Shown here piece after piece: positions 60,802 through 64,000 of a stretch of DNA of 64,000 nucleotides. Every line of letters starts with the position of its first letter. Position 1 is the first letter of the stretch. Made by a program: the position numbers and the translations under genes. The notes under the pieces are model-generated. The model was not told where the DNA came from. It searched no databases and saw only the letters and a list, made by a program, of their open reading frames with translations. Source of the DNA: Pseudanabaena sp. BC1403 (GTDB lineage: Bacteria; Cyanobacteriota; Cyanobacteriia; Pseudanabaenales; Pseudanabaenaceae); assembly GCF_002914585.1 (NCBI RefSeq), contig NZ_PDDM01000005.1, positions 1 to 64,000 of the forward strand, given 5' to 3'.

Positions 60802-60823
60802 TCCTTAATCGATAGTCTAAAAC

Positions 60824-60859
60824 AATAAAAAAGCTCCCCGAAAGGGGAGCTTTTTTATT
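60824..60859 (+). terminator. psbA: Rho-independent terminator of psbA
   Basis: 16-bp perfect arms AATAAAAAAGCTCCCC/GGGGAGCTTTTTTATT with a GAAA tetraloop and a U-run in the right arm, 22 bases past the stop. This is the strongest terminator in the window. Confidence 0.93.
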
Positions 60860-60900
60860 GCAAGAATGCGATCAGGCGATCGGCATCTGTAGCTTTTACC

Positions 60901-60993
60901 AAAACACAAAATGGCTTCGCCACTTTGTGTTTTTAAAACCCTTACAGGGTTTGGTTTTTAATTCACAGAAGTGTTGTCACACTTTTGTGAATT
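60901..60993 (+). repeat. A-L-B triple-hairpin module (reference copy)
   Basis: Stem A: AAAACACAAAATGGC at 60901-60915 with 60919-60933, loop TTC, one A-C mismatch. Stem L: AAACCCT-TAC-AGGGTTT at about 60936-60952. Stem B: AATTCACAGAAGTGT at 60960-60974 with 60979-60993, loop TGTC, one G-T wobble. The module of about 93 bases lies in the same orientation as psbA. Confidence 0.88.
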
Positions 60994-61005
60994 GGTATTA
61001 AAACC

Positions 61006-61060
61006 TAAAACCCAAAAGAGATTTGCGTCGCGAAGCGACGCAAATCTCTTTTGGGTTTTA
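61006..61060. repeat. Perfect 26-bp hairpin upstream of the Nudix gene
   Basis: Arms at 61006-61031 and 61035-61060 (TAAAACCCAAAAGAGATTTG outer, CGTCGC inner), loop GAA. The outer AAAACCCAAA motif is shared with the hairpin behind ribE. It lies 50 bases before the Nudix start codon. Confidence 0.88.
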
Positions 61061-61109
61061 GTGACAGCTATATGACAAAATGTGCTGGAGTTAGTTAATA
61101 CAAATAGCC

Positions 61110-61667
61110 ATGTCAGATCTCATAGCCTCAGAAATCTTACAAAATCGTCTTAGCTATCAAGGTAGTAAATTTTCCTTTCATGTCGATCACATTAAATTAC
61201 CCCACGGTGTTATCGGTGAATATGCATATATTAAGCATCCAGGGGCAGGGATGGCGGTTCCTGTAACAGCAGATGGCAAATTTGTTTTAGTTAAGCAATA
61301 TAGATTTGCGATTCAGCGCTATTTACTAGAATTTCCAGCAGGAACATTGGAAGTTGGTGAAGATCATGATGTGACGATTAAGCGCGAAATCGAAGAAGAA
61401 ACAGGCTATCGAGCTAGTCAATGGCAGTATTTGGGAGGTTTCTATCTTTGTCCAGGCTATTCTGATGAAATTATTCACGCATATCTTGCGCAAGGGCTTG
61501 AAAAACTAGAACATCCTCCTGCTCAGGATGAAGATGAGGAGATAGAAGTTGTGTTACTCAGTCGTGAAGAGATTGAAATGCTGTTGCGATCGCAGAGTGC
61601 AGATGCCAGTCTTGATGCTAAATCTATCACTGCATTCTACTTGGCTCTGCAAACCTTACAGATTTAA
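61110..61667 (+). CDS. Nudix hydrolase, ADP-ribose pyrophosphatase type
   Basis: A 185-residue protein. The Nudix box GTLEVGEDHDVTIKREIEEE, followed by TGY, is intact (G-x5-E-x7-REUxEExGU), and KQYRFAIQRYLLEFPAGTLE is typical of ADP-ribose or nucleoside-diphosphate-sugar pyrophosphatases. A C-terminal helix follows. Catalytic glutamates of the box are present. The stop TAA lies inside a hairpin shared with the convergent cyclase gene. Confidence 0.9.
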   Translation: MSDLIASEILQNRLSYQGSKFSFHVDHIKLPHGVIGEYAYIKHPGAGMAVPVTADGKFVLVKQYRFAIQRYLLEFPAGTLEVGEDHDVTIKREIEEETGYRASQWQYLGGFYLCPGYSDEIIHAYLAQGLEKLEHPPAQDEDEEIEVVLLSREEIEMLLRSQSADASLDAKSITAFYLALQTLQI

Positions 61668-61706
61668 TCTTTAGTGGTGCGGCAATGCCGCATCACTAAA
61701 GATTAA
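61664..61706. terminator. Bidirectional 20-bp hairpin containing both stop codons
   Basis: Arms at 61664-61683 (TTAATCTTTAGTGGTGCGGC) and 61687-61706, one G-T wobble, loop AAT. The Nudix TAA (61665-61667) and the cyclase TAA (61703-61705 on the minus strand) sit at the two mirrored ends. Confidence 0.9.
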
Positions 61707-64000
61707 AGTGCGTTGCGTTCTGTTAATAAATAAGTAGTCATTTCGCCTTTACCTTTGATCTCAATTATTCTTTGTGGATCGAATTGGAACTTATTTTTTA
61801 AAATCTGATAGGTTACATCCGAGACTTGGATGCAACCTGCGATACCATGAGACTCCATACGGCTAGCAATATTTACCGTATCTCCCCAAAGATCATATAT
61901 AAACTTTTTCGTGCCAATTACACCTGCAACGGCTTGACCAGTATGTATCCCAATTCTCAACTGGAAGGGATTGCCATCAGGGCGGATAAATTTGCAAATT
62001 GACTGTTGCATATCTAGAGCCATTGACGCGATCGCTTCAGCGTGATCTTGCCGTGGCACAGGCAATCCACCCACTGCCATATAAGAGTCACCTATCGTTT
62101 TGATTTTTTCTAAGCCATAGCGATCAACTAAGCGATCGAATTCTGAAAATATCTCATTGAGCATATTTACTAGTTCATTAGCTGATACCGAAGATGCGAA
62201 TTCTGTAAAGCTGACGATATCGCCAAACAGAACTGTTACTTCCTCAAACGTATCTGCAACAATCTTGCCATTTTCGGCATTAAGTCTGGATATTGATTTT
62301 GGCAATATCGTAGAAGTTCTGTTGTTAGGAATATTAGGAGGAATATTGATAGGAGTATAGATTGGAGAAGACTTTAATCGTTCGGCGATCGCCTTTGGTA
62401 AAACATTGAGCAGTAGACGTTCCGATCTCATTTTCTCAACTCGCAAATCGTCCTCAGTACGTCGGCGTTCTTGGGCTTCCATCCCTAAAGACAGTAATTC
62501 TGATAAAGAGCTAGCAAAGCTAATTTCCTCTAGCAACCACAAGCGCTCTATGTCAACTTGTTCAAACATCAAAAAACCTGTGAGTTCACCACCGATATCA
62601 AATGATGATGTCAATAGAGATACAACACCAAGAGGATTGAGATAGTCTGTCCGAAGCTCTATTAATATTTCTTCATCCTGTACATCTTCTATATGTAAGC
62701 TCTGATTTTCTTGCAGCGCCTTAAAAAAGCTGGGAAATCTGTCTGCCCCTAGAAAATCAGCCTCGGTATGAATATTGCTACTTTGTATATAGAGATCGAG
62801 GCAATGCAAGTTTGTTTTAGTATTGTCAAATAGCCAGACACTCACACGTTCGACATCCAGCGTTTGGCTAGCTGTTTCGGTAATATTCTGCACTGCTGTA
62901 ATAAAGTCGCCCAAGTTGAGAGCTTTATTTTTAGTGAGATCAATCAAGATTTTTTGTTGTCTGCGAAGTTGCTGTTCACGACGTTGCAGCATAAAATTAT
63001 TTCGTTGAAGTGATAGCTGACTCTCTGCTAGTTCGCTAGTTCTTTGTTGTACTCGTGACTCTAACTCCATATTCGCTTTTTCGAGGCGATTAAATGATTC
63101 CGTAAGCATTTCCGCCATACGATTAAATGACTCAGATAAAACTTTGACTTCGCTTGTGCCTTTTACCAATACCCTAGAGTCCAGATCTCCATTAGCGATC
63201 GCTTGAGATGCACCACTTAATTTGATCAATGGAGCCGTGATATAACGCGCAGTTACCACTCCCAGTAAGATCGCAAAAACTAGCGCCCCCAGACTAAATA
63301 AAATCGTAAATTGGTTGCGACTATTAATTTGTTCCATAAAGCTAGATTCAGGCAACACCACCACAATTAGCAAATCTAGTCCATCACGATCGCGCCAAGT
63401 CCGTACTTGAATAAATTGCTTGCTACCCTCAAAATTAGACTCTAAGTGTTCTTTTCCTTGGAGTGAATTAAAATTACCAAATTCATTAATTAGATAGCGT
63501 CCAGTAGCTCGTGACAGTTGGTCACTACTATTAAGAATATTGAGACGTTGGGGTCTTCCATTCACAATTGCAAAAGTACGCTCACTACTAGAAGTTCCAA
63601 CGATTAATCCTGATCGCTCAATGATAAAAACACGCCCTGATGGTTCTGATTTTAGCTCACGCAGGAAGGAATTCAATTGTGTGAGAATGAAGTCAACACC
63701 CAATACACCAATTACTTTTCGATCGCGATCGAAAAGTGGATAACTATGAGAAATGGACAAAACTTCAGGGCGATCAACCCATTGATAAATTCGCGTCCAA
63801 GTTGGCTTACCTGCTTTTATTGCATCAGCATACCAAGCTTCTTGCCGAACATCTTCCTCAGTCTCGATAACTTCTAGCAATTGTTGGCGATTACCTTCGC
63901 TATCGGTTGAGAAACTTGCTGTCTTGGTAATTCCTCGCGCTAAAGTTGTCTCATTAATTACGATTTGCCCATTGTCTCTACGCTCAACACCGATAAATTC
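61703..64000 (-). CDS. Sensor adenylate cyclase (Cache-HAMP-GAF-class III cyclase), N-terminus cut by window edge
   Basis: The frame is open to the right edge, so the start lies beyond 64000 (an apparent TTG start at 63880 is only the first start-like codon of a longer frame). The visible part begins EFIGVERRDNGQIVINETTL in an extracytoplasmic Cache-type domain (GVLGVDFILTQLNSFLREL near the end of the domain). A membrane helix (ILFSLGALVFAILLGVVTAR), a HAMP domain, a coiled coil, a GAF-like domain and a C-terminal class III catalytic domain follow. That domain has FGDIVSFTEFA (metal Asp), KIKTIGDSYM, and DLWGDTVNIASRMES. The Lys and Asp at the specificity positions favour ATP over GTP. cAMP signalling is likely; the ligand is unknown. 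Confidence 0.93.
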   Translation of the reverse strand, partial: EFIGVERRDNGQIVINETTLARGITKTASFSTDSEGNRQQLLEVIETEEDVRQEAWYADAIKAGKPTWTRIYQWVDRPEVLSISHSYPLFDRDRKVIGVLGVDFILTQLNSFLRELKSEPSGRVFIIERSGLIVGTSSSERTFAIVNGRPQRLNILNSSDQLSRATGRYLINEFGNFNSLQGKEHLESNFEGSKQFIQVRTWRDRDGLDLLIVVVLPESSFMEQINSRNQFTILFSLGALVFAILLGVVTARYITAPLIKLSGASQAIANGDLDSRVLVKGTSEVKVLSESFNRMAEMLTESFNRLEKANMELESRVQQRTSELAESQLSLQRNNFMLQRREQQLRRQQKILIDLTKNKALNLGDFITAVQNITETASQTLDVERVSVWLFDNTKTNLHCLDLYIQSSNIHTEADFLGADRFPSFFKALQENQSLHIEDVQDEEILIELRTDYLNPLGVVSLLTSSFDIGGELTGFLMFEQVDIERLWLLEEISFASSLSELLSLGMEAQERRRTEDDLRVEKMRSERLLLNVLPKAIAERLKSSPIYTPINIPPNIPNNRTSTILPKSISRLNAENGKIVADTFEEVTVLFGDIVSFTEFASSVSANELVNMLNEIFSEFDRLVDRYGLEKIKTIGDSYMAVGGLPVPRQDHAEAIASMALDMQQSICKFIRPDGNPFQLRIGIHTGQAVAGVIGTKKFIYDLWGDTVNIASRMESHGIAGCIQVSDVTYQILKNKFQFDPQRIIEIKGKGEMTTYLLTERNAL

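Larger units (their letters stand above)
60802..61109. other. 308-base gap with terminator, A-L-B repeat and hairpin
   Basis: In order: psbA terminator (60824-60859), A-L-B module (60901-60993), perfect hairpin (61006-61060), then about 45 bases that must hold the Nudix promoter or its end. No gene is seen. Confidence 0.8.

Noticed and set aside
1-64000. tRNA or rRNA genes
   Set aside because: I looked for T-loop GGTTCGAATCC-like strings and rRNA landmarks and found none; a tRNAscan-SE run would be decisive.

Overview
The window comes from a cyanobacterium. It carries a psbA gene for photosystem II D1, a biliverdin-type phytochrome, a DUF3318 gene and many copies of the GCGATCGC octamer that is over-represented in cyanobacterial genomes. 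Base composition is moderately AT-rich. A filamentous Pseudanabaena-like organism would fit, but I cannot prove the genus from the sequence alone.

Layout. 1-100 is the tail of an IS630-type transposase. 261-8510 holds tex, two small conserved genes, a DUF309 gene, an acyltransferase and a convergent, overlapping bacteriophytochrome hybrid kinase. 9154-20624 is the main ribosomal-protein operon: rplC-rplD-rplW-rplB-rpsS-rplV-rpsC-rplP-rpmC-rpsQ-rplN-rplX-rplE-rpsH-rplF-rplR-rpsE-rplO-secY-adk-infA. It stops after infA; the rpmJ-rpsM-rpsK-rpoA-rplQ part common in cyanobacteria is absent. 20749-26163 has a gamma-glutamylcyclotransferase-like gene, chrA, two Uma2-type genes and dnaG. 26544-30753 is a minus-strand set of transport, membrane and secreted proteins (xanthine/urate permease, DUF1275, two low-complexity exported proteins). 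31767-44757 mixes pentapeptide-repeat proteins, a GspE/PilB-type ATPase, a HEAT-repeat protein, a permease, recQ and a SOUL-type protein. 45064-50562 has a YidD-like protein with a cysteine-rich tail, the succinate dehydrogenase flavoprotein, another pentapeptide protein and an M23 peptidase. 50631-55661 is ppk2 followed by a polysaccharide-export / UDP-xylose operon (SLBB exporter, uxs, ugd). 55821-64000 has a HAD hydrolase, ribE, an acyltransferase, ndk, psbA, a Nudix hydrolase and a truncated sensor adenylate cyclase.

Most genes are ordinary core genes. The unusual part is what lies between them. About 28 long inverted repeats, with arms of up to 34 bp and loops usually of 3 nt, sit mostly just after stop codons, and several include the stop codon or the last codons. 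A second family is a roughly 100-nt three-hairpin module (called A-L-B here) found in recognisable form at about six places, with paired base changes that keep the stems. A third signal is the end sequence TATAGCAAT, which brackets some of these hairpins. There is also a two-copy C/G-rich MITE. Together they suggest a genome-wide system of 3'-UTR hairpins, acting as terminators, RNA-stability elements or mobile palindromes. This is the best candidate for something undescribed in the window.

No tRNA, rRNA, CRISPR array or complete insertion sequence was recognised.
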